Shown here piece by piece: positions 25,566 to 34,747 of a stretch of 64,000 nucleotides of DNA (the stretch's first letter is position 1; the number at the start of each line of letters is the position of its first letter). Where the stretch lies: positions 1 through 64,000 of the forward strand of contig NZ_JALDYX010000002.1 of the NCBI RefSeq assembly GCF_024267675.1, read 5' to 3'. Position numbers and translations under genes: made by a program. Below the pieces are notes generated by a model. It was not told the origin of the DNA, did not search any database, and was given only the letters and a program-made list of their open reading frames with translations. The stretch comes from Marinobacterium sedimentorum. Lineage in GTDB: Bacteria > Pseudomonadota > Gammaproteobacteria > Pseudomonadales > Balneatricaceae.

Positions 25566-26624
25566 ATGACACTGCAACAGCAACTGGGTATCGAATTGCC
25601 CATCATTCAGGCGCCCATGGCGGGTGCCCAGGGCCATGCACTTGCCGCCGCCGTGTGTAACGCCGGTGGCCTGGGGTCCTTGCCCTGCGCCATGCTGACA
25701 GCGGCAGGCATGCAGGCCGAGCTCATGGCGCTAACAAGTGCCACGCAGCGGCCCTTTAACGTCAATTTTTTCTGTCATCGGCCACCGCAGGCAGATGCCG
25801 TGCGTGAGGAGGGCTGGCGCCAGGTAATGGCGCCGTTTTACCGCGAGTTTGGCGTGGATGCGCAGACTATCCCGCCGGGGGCCGGGCGTGCGCCCTTTAA
25901 CGATGCAATGGCGGATGTGCTGGAGCCCTTCCGGCCGGCGGTGGTCAGCTTTCATTTTGGACTGCCGTCGGATGCGCTGGTGGCGCGGGTGAAGAGCTGG
26001 GGATCCAAGGTAATGTGCTCGGCCACTACTGTGGAAGAAGCGCTCTGGCTCGAAGCCCGTGGCGTGGATATCCTGATTGCCCAGGGGCTTGAAGCCGGTG
26101 GTCACCGGGGGCATTTCCTGTCGATGGATCTGAGCCGCCAGAGCGGCACCTTCGCGTTACTGCCACAGATGGTGCAAGCGGTGTCGATTCCGGTGGTGGC
26201 GGCCGGCGGCATCGCCGATGCGCAGGGGATCCGCGCGGCCATGGCCCTCGGCGCCCAGGGGGTACAGCTGGGTACGGCCTATCTTTTGTGTCCGGAAAGC
26301 CTGATCAGCGACCTGCACCGCGCTGCGCTGCTGCGCGCGGCATCGCAGAGTCCGGCGGCTAGCTACACCGCCCTGACTAATCTGTTCACCGGGCGGCCGG
26401 CGCGGGGCATTGTCAATCGTGTGATACGGGAGCTGGGCCCACTGAACGCTGCGGTGCCTGCGTTTCCACTGGCGACGACGGCCATCGGGCCGCTGCGTGC
26501 GGCAGCCGAAAAGCAGGGCAGTAGCGATTTTACGCCACTCTGGTGCGGCCAGAATGCCAGCGGTTGCAGAGTGATACCCGCCGGCGAGCTGACGCGCCAG
26601 CTCGGTGCTGACCTCAACGCCTGA
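25566..26624 (+). CDS. Nitronate monooxygenase-like flavin enzyme (NPD family)
   Basis: 352 residues with a TIM-barrel FMN-binding pattern. IELPIIQAPMAGAQG at the start, GLEAGGHRGHF (about residues 175-185) and VVAAGGIADAQGIRAAMALGAQGVQLGTAYL (phosphate site) are typical of 2-nitropropane dioxygenase/nitronate monooxygenases. It oxidises alkyl nitronates such as propionate-3-nitronate using O2. ATG 25566 is chosen for GGGGAGTAATGCA upstream and because the barrel starts there. Confidence 0.85.
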   Translation: MTLQQQLGIELPIIQAPMAGAQGHALAAAVCNAGGLGSLPCAMLTAAGMQAELMALTSATQRPFNVNFFCHRPPQADAVREEGWRQVMAPFYREFGVDAQTIPPGAGRAPFNDAMADVLEPFRPAVVSFHFGLPSDALVARVKSWGSKVMCSATTVEEALWLEARGVDILIAQGLEAGGHRGHFLSMDLSRQSGTFALLPQMVQAVSIPVVAAGGIADAQGIRAAMALGAQGVQLGTAYLLCPESLISDLHRAALLRAASQSPAASYTALTNLFTGRPARGIVNRVIRELGPLNAAVPAFPLATTAIGPLRAAAEKQGSSDFTPLWCGQNASGCRVIPAGELTRQLGADLNA

Positions 26625-26963
26625 TCCGCTCTTCACAGCTTCGCTGTGGCTGTCGGAATTCGCTTCGCTCATTGCCACCCTGAGGGTTACCGTCGGTCAC
26701 CTGGTATGAGCCCGCGAATTCCGGGGTGCAGGCTAGCAGGCTTTCTACGCAGGTGTTTACATTGGCGGGCTCCAGCAGTCTTGTCCCTTTCACCTTGATT
26801 CAGCAACCGGTTTCAACCCTTCGATATACCACAAGATAAATGCCTTATAGCCAAACAGTTGTTTAATAGTTGGCCGGCGGCTTTAAAACGACCTAGATTT
26901 TCTTTTGTACCCTTGTCGGCACAGGCTCTGTGTCACAGGGGGTAAATCAAAAGGGAGTTTGGC
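26625..26963. other. Intergenic region
   Basis: No gene seen. A short hairpin (CACAGCTTCGCTGTG) lies shortly after the flavin-enzyme stop. The right end holds an AT-rich stretch (26820-26910) that probably includes the promoter of the muramidase gene. Confidence 0.45.
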
Positions 26964-27737
26964 ATGAATTTTCAAAGCAAGGGTCGGCCGTTAAGCGACA
27001 GTGGCCTGGAGCAGATCTGCGATACCCTGGGCGTTGGCGGTGCTGAGGTCTGGGCCGTGCTCAGTGTTGAAACACGGGGCTTTGGCTTCCTGGAGAATCG
27101 AAAACCCCGCATTTTGTTTGAACGCCACATCTTTCATCGCCGCACCGACGGCGCCTTCGATCAGGTGAATCCCAATATCAGCAGCAGCGCGCCCGGCGCC
27201 TATGCCGGAGGCCCCGGCGAGTACGCCCGGCTGGAGGCAGCCATGAAGCTTGATGCCCAGGCTGCGCTTGAAAGTGCCTCATGGGGTATCGGCCAGGTGA
27301 TGGGTTTTAACTACGCAGTGGCGGGGTACGCCAGTGTCGACGCGATGGTCAGTGGGATGGTGGCGGATGAAGACAGCCAGATTCTGGCCATGGCGCACTT
27401 TATCAAGGGCAATAATCTGGCCAATGCGATGCAACAGAAAAACTGGGAGCTATTCGCCCGGGGCTACAATGGTCCTGCGTTTCGAAAAAACGATTACGAT
27501 ACCCGTCTGGCCGCCGCCCATGCGCGCTTTCGCGTGGCGCTGCCCAATCTGGGGCTGCGTACCGCCCAGGCGGCACTGCTGTTTCTGGGGTTTGATCCTG
27601 GCCCTGTCGACGGGGTGCGTGGGCGCAGAACCCGCTCCGGGCTGGTGCAGTTTCAGGAACGTCTGGGTTTGACTCAAAGTGGCGAGCTGGATCCGGATAC
27701 CGAGCGCGCCCTGGTCCAGGCGGCTTTTGGCAGCTAA
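26964..27737 (+). CDS. N-acetylmuramidase with peptidoglycan-binding domain
   Basis: A 257-residue lytic enzyme. Residues 1-185 match the muramidase domain seen in phage-like lysins (LSVETRGFGFLENRKPRILF, with Glu as likely catalytic acid; ESASWGIGQVMGFNY; WELFARGYNGP). Residues 195-255 form a PG_binding_1 domain (AALLFLGFDPGPVDGVRGRRT ... LDPDTERAL). No signal peptide is visible, as in phage endolysins that need a holin. No phage structural genes are nearby, so it is either a domesticated lysin or uses another export path. Confidence 0.82.
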   Translation: MNFQSKGRPLSDSGLEQICDTLGVGGAEVWAVLSVETRGFGFLENRKPRILFERHIFHRRTDGAFDQVNPNISSSAPGAYAGGPGEYARLEAAMKLDAQAALESASWGIGQVMGFNYAVAGYASVDAMVSGMVADEDSQILAMAHFIKGNNLANAMQQKNWELFARGYNGPAFRKNDYDTRLAAAHARFRVALPNLGLRTAQAALLFLGFDPGPVDGVRGRRTRSGLVQFQERLGLTQSGELDPDTERALVQAAFGS

Positions 27738-28363
27738 TGCAGATTCCCCCGTGGCCTTGGCGCGCCACTAACGTCCTGGCCACCGCCAAAAGTCACCGCA
27801 CAGGCGTCGAAGAGGCACGCTTTCGGCGCCGTATCTTGTAGCCTGATGCTGGATTCGCCATGTTCGAATTTGTCAGCGTCTGTTGCGGGAACCTAGCAGC
27901 CTGTCGCCCTCCAGTGAATAATCAGGATCCATGAAAGAGGATTGGGAATTTATAGAGAGCGCAAAGGGGGGTGTGGAAACGAAGGAGTAACAAAAAATAC
28001 AGAAATCCCGCATTTTATTTGTGTGTATTTTGCTGATTCTTCCTTGGTTACCAGCTCTGACCTTCTCAGGATACGAGTCTATTACAGCTGAGATAACGTC
28101 GATCTTTAGGACACTGGATGTTCAGGGCCACCACGGAAAACTGGCATAACCGGAAGGCGCTCCTGCAGGCTTGAGTTTTTTTGCTGTGATGGTCTAAGCT
28201 GTTCTGAGTCATCACTTTTTTGAGGTGAAAAGCCGGCGTCTGCCTTATCGGTGTCGCTACCACAATCGTTTGGCTGCGCGGCTTTTTTACCTGGCATTGC
28301 CACGAGGTTCTTCAGATTTATTTCAGACGTTGAGTCAGATTTTATTTTCACTCAATTAAATGG
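27738..28363. other. Long intergenic region before the sensory cluster
   Basis: No gene I can support. The left part holds the first copy of a dispersed repeat (27743-27870). A leftward open frame of 81 codons at 28106-28351 has no ribosome-binding site and no family match, so I do not call it. Confidence 0.5.
27743..27870 (+). repeat. Dispersed intergenic repeat, copy 1
   Basis: About 128 bp that align by eye with 36510-36643. Shared blocks: ATTCCCCC-GTGGCC, CCGCCAAAAG, AGGCAC, CTTTC/G, GTAT-TTGT, GATTCGCCAT, TTCGAAT. Both copies lie just after a gene on the + strand, one on each side of the sensory cluster. Confidence 0.6.
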
Positions 28364-29203
28364 ATGTTACGAACGATAATGGAACTGACTGACCCGGACC
28401 TTGATGCCCTGTTGAGTGCCATTTATAGCCGGTATGGCTATGACTTTCGCGGCTACTCTAGAGCCCACATAAAGCGAAGGGTACTTCAGAGACTCCGGCT
28501 TTCCGAGCTCGACAATCTAGCGTTGCTCCAGTGCAAGGTATTGTCTGATACCCGTTTTGCGGCCTGCCTGCTGCGGGATCTGAGTATAAATGTTACCGAA
28601 ATGTTCAGGGATCCTGGTTTTTACAGGGCGGTACGCGAAAAAGTCATACCCCTACTTCGAACCTGGTCTTATGTCAAAATTTGGCATGCCGGTTGCAGTA
28701 CCGGTGAAGAAGTCTACTCGATGGCCATATTGCTGCAAGAGGAGGGGTTGTATGATCGGGTCCGGATTTACGCCACTGATTTTAATCAGGTCGTGCTTGA
28801 GCAGGCAAAGGCAGGAATTTATCCCGCGGAACGTATGAAAAGCTATGCCTGGAACTATCAGCGTTCGGGCGCAAAAGCCGCGTTCGCCGATTATTATCAT
28901 GCGCAGTACGATTCAGCCATTATGGATCTTTCGCTCAAGAAAAATATTGTCTGGGCAAACCACAATCTGGTGACCGACAGTGACTTTGCCGAGACTCATA
29001 TGGTGGTTTGCAGAAACGTTCTTATCTATTTTAATGCTGACTTACAAAACAAGGTCTACGGGCTCTTTAATGGATCTTTGGTCAAGGGCGGAGTTCTGTG
29101 TCTCGGAAGAAAGGAATCATTACGCTTTTCGAACTATCGCGACCGGTACTCAGATATGGATAAAGATCAGAAGATTTATCGGAAAAATTATCGCTATGGA
29201 TAG
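28364..29203 (+). CDS. CheR-type chemoreceptor/sensor methyltransferase
   Basis: 279 residues. The N-terminal helical domain (residues 1-80) is followed by the SAM-dependent methyltransferase core: VTEMFRDP, WHAGCSTGEEVYSMAILL (SAM-binding glycines near 115-125), YATDFN and MVVCRNVLIYF. CheR enzymes methylate glutamates on receptors. It overlaps the CheB gene by 8 bases, and no chemoreceptor gene is adjacent, so its target is probably the coiled-coil region of the hybrid kinase downstream, as in CheB/CheR-linked sensor systems. The start is uncertain: ATG 28364 or 28379, neither with a clear ribosome-binding site. Confidence 0.88.
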   Translation: MLRTIMELTDPDLDALLSAIYSRYGYDFRGYSRAHIKRRVLQRLRLSELDNLALLQCKVLSDTRFAACLLRDLSINVTEMFRDPGFYRAVREKVIPLLRTWSYVKIWHAGCSTGEEVYSMAILLQEEGLYDRVRIYATDFNQVVLEQAKAGIYPAERMKSYAWNYQRSGAKAAFADYYHAQYDSAIMDLSLKKNIVWANHNLVTDSDFAETHMVVCRNVLIYFNADLQNKVYGLFNGSLVKGGVLCLGRKESLRFSNYRDRYSDMDKDQKIYRKNYRYG

Positions 29204-29795
29204 CACGCAGAAATTCGAATTGGTGGTTATAGGTACCTCCGCGGGCGGGCTCCAGGCTCTTAAGAGGCTGTTGGCGGAACTGCCAGGGGATTTATCCTTC
29301 CCTATACTCATCGTCCAGCATATTTCGCCGCGATCTGATGGAAACTGGGTTTCAATCTTGAATGCGCAGTGCGCACTCGAGATAAAAGAGGCCGACGAAA
29401 AAGAAGCGATCGTACCTGGAAAGGTCTATCTGGCACCGGCCAATTATCATTTACTGGTTGAGGAGGATCGCAGCTGTACCCTGACGCTGGACGAGAGCGT
29501 TAACTATGCCAGACCCTCGATCGACGTGTTGTTCGAGACCGCGGCGCAAAGCTGCGGAGCAGGCCTGATCGGTATCGTCATGACAGGCGCCAACTCGGAT
29601 GGCGCCAGAGGGCTGCAATCTATCAAAAACAACGGTGGCTTGACGATAGTACAGGACCCGGAAACGGCGGAATCAAGCACCATGCCCCTGGCCGCAATTC
29701 GACTCGCGGAGCCGGATTATGTGCTGCCAATCGATGAGATTCGTGAGCTGCTAATCAGTTTGCATTGGGTGCAACGGACCAGAGGGTCAAAATGA
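29196..29795 (+). CDS. CheB-type methylesterase domain protein
   Basis: 199 residues, the CheB catalytic domain alone without a receiver. The triad is visible: S15 in GTSAGG, H42 in VQHIS, D135 in MTGANSDGA. It removes methyl groups added by CheR or deamidates receptor glutamines. It overlaps CheR upstream (ATG within its last codons) and shares ATGA with the hybrid kinase gene downstream. With no receiver of its own, it is probably controlled by the partner kinase proteins rather than by phosphorylation. Confidence 0.9.
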   Translation: MDSTQKFELVVIGTSAGGLQALKRLLAELPGDLSFPILIVQHISPRSDGNWVSILNAQCALEIKEADEKEAIVPGKVYLAPANYHLLVEEDRSCTLTLDESVNYARPSIDVLFETAAQSCGAGLIGIVMTGANSDGARGLQSIKNNGGLTIVQDPETAESSTMPLAAIRLAEPDYVLPIDEIRELLISLHWVQRTRGSK

Positions 29796-32700
29796 AAATC
29801 AGAACGCTGGCCCAGAAAATAGGTCTGGGCTATACGTTGATGGCGGCGCTACTGGCCGTCGCTGTTGTGCTAACCATTTGGCATATCGGCGAACTGCGGC
29901 AGATCGCGGGCCGCCTCATCGAATTGCGCGAACCGACGACCAAAGCCGGTCTGGAAATCACGCAGGGCACCAGCGCATCGCTCTCGGCGTTACAGGGGTG
30001 GCTTATTGTCGGAGAGGATCAATTCAGGGAGGAACGGCGACAGGCGTGGAAAAATAAAATCCGTGGTCCGCTGCAGCGATATGAAGCTCTGTCGCAAGAC
30101 TGGACCCATGCTGACAATGTCGCCCGGCTGGAAAGCCTTAATCCCCTGCTGGATGAGCTGGAAGTTTACGAGAGTCAGGTGGATGCACTTGCACTTACCG
30201 ACAGGCAGCAGGCACTTGAAATCTTGAGTGCCAAAGTCATACCGATTGGGACGCAGATCAGTAATATCCTGAGTGAAATGGTCGATAGTCAGCGGCAGTT
30301 GTTACGGACAGATTTCAACCTTATGTCCAGTCAAATTACCTTTCTGGGTAACTTTGAGCGGGCCCTGCTCGGTATGGGGTTATTTATAGGCGTTCTACTG
30401 TCCATCTTTATTATTCGTTCCATTACCCGTCCTGTGGCTCAGGCCGTTTCTGTGGCAGAGCATATCGGCAACGGCAAGCTGGATGTTGACGTGAACGTCG
30501 GTGGGTCCAGGGAGCTGGAGATACTCGGAGCTGCGCTGGTCAATATGCGTGACTCACTCAAAGCCAAGACGCAGGAGTCTGAACGGTTTAACTGGTTGAC
30601 CTGTGGGCAAAACGAGCTCAATACCGCTATGCGTGGTGACAAGAACCTTGAGCAGCTGGCTTCAAGCATTGTGGCATTCATGGCGACCTATACCGGCGCC
30701 AGCATTGGCGCCCTGTATTTGGCGGATGAAGCGCAGACTCAGTTATCGCTGTTTGGCAGTTATGCCTTTGGTGGTCGCGATATGGAAACTCGATTCAGAA
30801 TGGGCGAAGGCCTTATCGGGCAGGTTGCCGCGGGGAAAGCGCCAATGTCGCTCTCTGACATGAGTGAAGACAGCATTCGAGTAAGGTCGTCGGTGATCGA
30901 TGTCCCGCCGCCTGATCTGTTTCTGTGCCCGTTTTCGTTTGAGGACAGCACCCTGGGGGTTCTGGAGCTGGGCAAGTTCGGGGCTTTCAGCGAAGTGGAG
31001 CAGGAATTCATTCAATCCAGTATGAAAACGATTGGCATATCGCTCCACTCAGCCGCGGCGCATCGGAAGATCAGGCTGTTGCTCGAAGAAACCCAGCAGC
31101 AAAGTGAGGAACTGCAGCAACAGCAGGAAGAACTTGAGCAAACCAACGAAGAGCTGGAAGAGCAAACCCAGCAGCTTGGCGAGCAGCGGGAAGAGCTGCA
31201 GACGGCCAACGAAGAGCTTGAAGAACAAACTCAGCTCATCATGCAAAAGAACAGGGACCTGGAAACGGTCACCGAAAACATACAGCTCAAGGCCAGGCAG
31301 CTGGAGATCAGCAGCAAATACAAGAGCGAGTTCCTGGCGAACATGAGTCATGAACTGCGAACGCCGCTGAACAGCCTGTTGATTTTGGCGAATGATCTGG
31401 CCTGCAACACCCAGGGCAACCTGGATGCTGAACAGGTAGAAAGTGCACAGGTAATCAGCAAGAGCGGGGACGATCTGTTACGTCTTATTAACGATATTCT
31501 CGACCTCTCCAAGGTCGAGGCGGGACGGCTTGAGCTAAATGTCACCAGTCTTGGTCTTGCTGATTTTGCCGCTGATCTGAAACGCAATTTCCGCCGTCTG
31601 GCGCAGGATAAGAAGCTAAAACTGGATGTTTCTGTTGATCCATTGCTGCCGCAGTCCATTCGCACGGATAGGCACCGGCTGGAACAGATTCTCAATAACC
31701 TTATCTCAAACGCCCTGAAATTCTCCGATGATGGCGGAGTTGATATCAGCTTTCAGCGTCATTCGAACGACAAGCTTTGCATTGCCGTGACTGATACCGG
31801 TATTGGTGTTGCCGAAGGCAAGCAGGACGCAATTTTCGAAGCTTTTGTCCAGGCCGAGGGGGGCACCGCGAGGAGATATGGGGGGACTGGGCTGGGGCTG
31901 TCCATTTGCCGTGAATTGGCCAAGTTGCTGGGTGGCAGCGTAACGATGAAAAGCGTGCTGGGTGCAGGGTCAACCTTTACCCTGGTATTGCCGATGGAAA
32001 TTGCCGACTCGCCGGCCACTGAAAAGCCGCTGCATCTCGAGCGCACTCGGCAGAAGGTAGTCTCTGACCCGGATCAGAATCGGTTTCTGAATTATCCCAG
32101 TATTGCTGATCAGCGTGATGACATTCGGGATAAAGATCCGGTTGTATTGATCATCGAAGATGATGCTGATTTCGCGCGTATACTGGCCGTTCAGGCCACC
32201 CAAAAGGGATTCAAGCACATCAATGCGGCGACCGGTGAAGATGGACTTCAGCTTGCGGCTGAATATCTGCCGCAGGCAATTATTCTGGATCTGGAGCTGC
32301 CCGGTATCGACGGACACATGGTGCTCAAGGAGTTGAAGAGCGATCCAGTGGTACGGCATATCCCCGTTCACATTGTGTCAGCCAATGAAAAGACGCTGGC
32401 CCCGATCAGGTTCGGCGCGGTCGATTACCTGACCAAGCCTGTTACCAAGGCCCAACTCGACGCGGTTTTCGAACGCATCGAAGGTTTTATTAATCGAAAA
32501 ATGAAGAGTTTGCTGATCGTTGAAGATAACGAGGCCATGCGCAGGGCTATAGTGAAACTCATTGGCAATGGCGACGTGCAGTGTATTGGCGCCGGTACTG
32601 CCCAGGAAGCGTTGAGGGTGTATGACGAGCGCACCATCGATTGCATCGTGCTCGATGTCGGCCTGCCGGACATAAGCGGTTTCGAGTTTATTCAGGCGCT

Positions 32701-33307
32701 GAAAAAGAAAAGCGGCGATAAAATGCCCTCCATCATTGTCTATACCGGTAAGGAATTGACACAGCAGGAAAATGACGAGCTGCAACAATACACCGAGACC
32801 ATTATTGTGAAAGGTGTGAAAAGCGAGGAGCGGCTGCTTGATGAAACGGCACTTTTCCTTCACAGAACAGTAAAAGATCTGCCAGCGTCCAAAAAAGACA
32901 TGATTACCCGTTTGTATGACAAGGAGGCGCTTCTGCAGGGTAAGCAGATTCTGCTTGTCGACGATGATATGCGTAATATTTTTGCGCTGGGGAAGGTTCT
33001 GAAGGAAAAGGGCATGGAAATACACAAGGCGGAGAATGGCTGTACAGCGCTGAAAATTCTGGATGCGAATCCGGAGATGGATTTTGTGCTGATGGACATC
33101 ATGATGCCGGAGATGGATGGTTACGAGTGTATGCAGCGCATTCGGCAGCGTAGTGAGTTTCGGGATCTGCCGATTCTTGCCCTGACCGCCAAGGCGATGA
33201 AGGAGGATCGTCAGAAGTGTATCGAGGCTGGAGCGAATGACTACATATCTAAACCGGTAGATGTCGAACGTCTGATGTCTCTCATGAGAATATGGGTGAG
33301 AAAGTGA
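29792..33307 (+). CDS. Membrane hybrid histidine kinase with HAMP, GAF and three receiver domains
   Basis: 1171 residues. Order: helix 1 (about 12-32), a periplasmic helical sensor of the CHASE3 kind, helix 2 (about 195-215), HAMP, GAF (about 275-420), a Gln/Glu-rich coiled coil (about 425-505), HisKA with SHELRTPLNSL, HATPase (NLISNALKFS, DTGIGV, GGTGLGLSI), then three receivers. REC1 begins LIIEDDADFARI, REC2 LLIVEDNEAMRRA with LDVGLPDISG, REC3 LLVDDDMRNIFALGKV with MDIMMPEMDGYE. The EEL/EEQ-rich coiled coil is a likely methylation target for CheR and CheB. It shares ATGA with cheB and TGATG with the next gene. Confidence 0.92.
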   Translation: MKIRTLAQKIGLGYTLMAALLAVAVVLTIWHIGELRQIAGRLIELREPTTKAGLEITQGTSASLSALQGWLIVGEDQFREERRQAWKNKIRGPLQRYEALSQDWTHADNVARLESLNPLLDELEVYESQVDALALTDRQQALEILSAKVIPIGTQISNILSEMVDSQRQLLRTDFNLMSSQITFLGNFERALLGMGLFIGVLLSIFIIRSITRPVAQAVSVAEHIGNGKLDVDVNVGGSRELEILGAALVNMRDSLKAKTQESERFNWLTCGQNELNTAMRGDKNLEQLASSIVAFMATYTGASIGALYLADEAQTQLSLFGSYAFGGRDMETRFRMGEGLIGQVAAGKAPMSLSDMSEDSIRVRSSVIDVPPPDLFLCPFSFEDSTLGVLELGKFGAFSEVEQEFIQSSMKTIGISLHSAAAHRKIRLLLEETQQQSEELQQQQEELEQTNEELEEQTQQLGEQREELQTANEELEEQTQLIMQKNRDLETVTENIQLKARQLEISSKYKSEFLANMSHELRTPLNSLLILANDLACNTQGNLDAEQVESAQVISKSGDDLLRLINDILDLSKVEAGRLELNVTSLGLADFAADLKRNFRRLAQDKKLKLDVSVDPLLPQSIRTDRHRLEQILNNLISNALKFSDDGGVDISFQRHSNDKLCIAVTDTGIGVAEGKQDAIFEAFVQAEGGTARRYGGTGLGLSICRELAKLLGGSVTMKSVLGAGSTFTLVLPMEIADSPATEKPLHLERTRQKVVSDPDQNRFLNYPSIADQRDDIRDKDPVVLIIEDDADFARILAVQATQKGFKHINAATGEDGLQLAAEYLPQAIILDLELPGIDGHMVLKELKSDPVVRHIPVHIVSANEKTLAPIRFGAVDYLTKPVTKAQLDAVFERIEGFINRKMKSLLIVEDNEAMRRAIVKLIGNGDVQCIGAGTAQEALRVYDERTIDCIVLDVGLPDISGFEFIQALKKKSGDKMPSIIVYTGKELTQQENDELQQYTETIIVKGVKSEERLLDETALFLHRTVKDLPASKKDMITRLYDKEALLQGKQILLVDDDMRNIFALGKVLKEKGMEIHKAENGCTALKILDANPEMDFVLMDIMMPEMDGYECMQRIRQRSEFRDLPILALTAKAMKEDRQKCIEAGANDYISKPVDVERLMSLMRIWVRK

Positions 33308-34461
33308 TGCATGATAGTAGGGTACTGCTGCCAAAACCGAAGATTCTGATGGTGGATGACAAACCTGAGAACCTTTTGGTGCTGGAGCGTCTGCTGAGGC
33401 ACTTGCCGGTCGAGCTGTATCGCGCGGCCAGTGGCAACGAAGCTTTAATGCTTACGCTGCATCACGATTTTGCGCTGGCGCTGCTGGACATACAGATGCC
33501 TGAGATGGACGGGTACGAACTGGCCGAGCTGCTGCGCCAGAAAGAAAAAACCGCCAAAATGCCCTTTATATTTGTATCGGCTATTTATACCGAGCACATC
33601 AATATCTTCCACGGTTATGAGAAGGGAGCCTTCAGCTATATCGTCAAGCCATTCAAGCCGGAAGTACTGCTCAACAAGGTAAAGCTTTTCATCGACATGT
33701 ACGAGCATGAACAGGAACTGCATCGTCGTACCGAGGAGCTGGAGGCGGTCAACAAGGAACTCGAAGCCTTCAGCTATTCGGTGTCACATGATCTTCGCGC
33801 TCCGCTGCGAGCTATCGACGGTTTCAGCCAGGCTCTGATGGAGGGCTATAATGACCAGTTGGGTGAAGTCGGCTGCGATTACCTGGCCAGAGTGCGTGCT
33901 GCCGCCCAGCGAATGGACACCCTTATCGATGCGCTGCTCAAGCTATCGCGAATCAGTCGAGCCGGTCTTAACCGCAGTGAGTTCGATATCAGTGCTCTGG
34001 CAGAGTCAGTGCTGGCGGATATGCGTGACAGCGATCCCCGCCGGGAGATCGACATCGAGATCGCCTCCAGTGCCAGGGTGCAGGCAGACCCGCATCTAAT
34101 ACGTATTGCGTTGGAAAACCTGCTGAACAATGCCTGGAAGTACTCCGGCAAGTGCCAGGTCGCAATGATCGAGTTCGGCGTCTGCGTGCTCAACAGCGAG
34201 GCCTGTTATTTTATACGGGACAGGGGTGCCGGATTCGATATGGCGTATGCGGAGAAACTCTTTGGTGCTTTCCAGAGACTGCACAAGGAGCAGGAGTATC
34301 CGGGAACCGGCATTGGGCTGGCAACAGTGCAACGCATTGTGCATCGTCACGGGGGCCGCATCTGGGCCGAAGCTGCCATTGGCGAGGGCGCAACGTTTTA
34401 CTTTACCCTGCCGAATGGGAGGGACGCGGGGCATGAAGCAGAATCCGATACTGTTGGTTGA
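33307..34461 (+). CDS. Receiver-histidine kinase protein
   Basis: 384 residues, soluble. N-terminal receiver (ILMVDDKPENLLVLERLL; LLDIQMPEMDGYELAELL; IVKPFKPE), then a coiled linker, HisKA (EAFSYSVSHDLRAPLRAIDGF) and HATPase (ALENLLNNAWKYS, DRGAGFD, GTGIGLATVQRIV). This is the phytochrome-like kinase type with a CheY-like front, which takes a phosphoryl group and relays it. ATG overlaps the hybrid-kinase stop (TGATG). Confidence 0.9.
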   Translation: MHDSRVLLPKPKILMVDDKPENLLVLERLLRHLPVELYRAASGNEALMLTLHHDFALALLDIQMPEMDGYELAELLRQKEKTAKMPFIFVSAIYTEHINIFHGYEKGAFSYIVKPFKPEVLLNKVKLFIDMYEHEQELHRRTEELEAVNKELEAFSYSVSHDLRAPLRAIDGFSQALMEGYNDQLGEVGCDYLARVRAAAQRMDTLIDALLKLSRISRAGLNRSEFDISALAESVLADMRDSDPRREIDIEIASSARVQADPHLIRIALENLLNNAWKYSGKCQVAMIEFGVCVLNSEACYFIRDRGAGFDMAYAEKLFGAFQRLHKEQEYPGTGIGLATVQRIVHRHGGRIWAEAAIGEGATFYFTLPNGRDAGHEAESDTVG

Positions 34462-34667
34462 GGATAATCCTGACGGTGAGGTGCTGGCGCTGCGAGCGAT
34501 TAAAAAAGTGATATTCGCATTGCGGTCGCTGTGGTGCGCGATTGTGTCGAGGCGCTTGACGACCTTTTCCCCTGCGATCAGCCGCAAGGGTGCCTCGCGG
34601 CATCATTACCCGCAGTTGTTCTGCTGGATCTGTAGCTGCCCAGGTTGTTGGCCATCTCGGCAACTGT
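34433..34667 (+). pseudogene. Broken Rcp1-like response regulator
   Basis: An ATG inside the end of the receiver-kinase gene starts MKQNPILLVEDNPDGEVLAL then RAIKK, the N-terminus of a CheY-like receiver of the kind coupled to such kinases. A shift in the A6 run near 34502-34508 moves the message to another frame that continues SDIRIAVAVVRDCVEALDD and VVLLDL. There a TAG replaces the Lys of the DLKLP motif, and the rest of the fold is missing. The gene is dead by frameshift, nonsense and truncation. Confidence 0.8.
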
Positions 34668-34747
34668 AGGCCGCTGCTGCATGAACTACTATAGTATGGT
34701 ATTAGGTGAGAAAGAGGCGACTACACTCCTGGCCGGCGTCGTACAAC

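Noticed and set aside
26964..27737. Prophage around the muramidase gene
   Set aside because: No holin, tail, capsid or integrase gene lies beside it, so a single lysin-like gene is not enough to call a prophage.
28106..28351. 81-codon leftward open frame before cheR
   Set aside because: No ribosome-binding site and no family match; could be real but cannot be supported.
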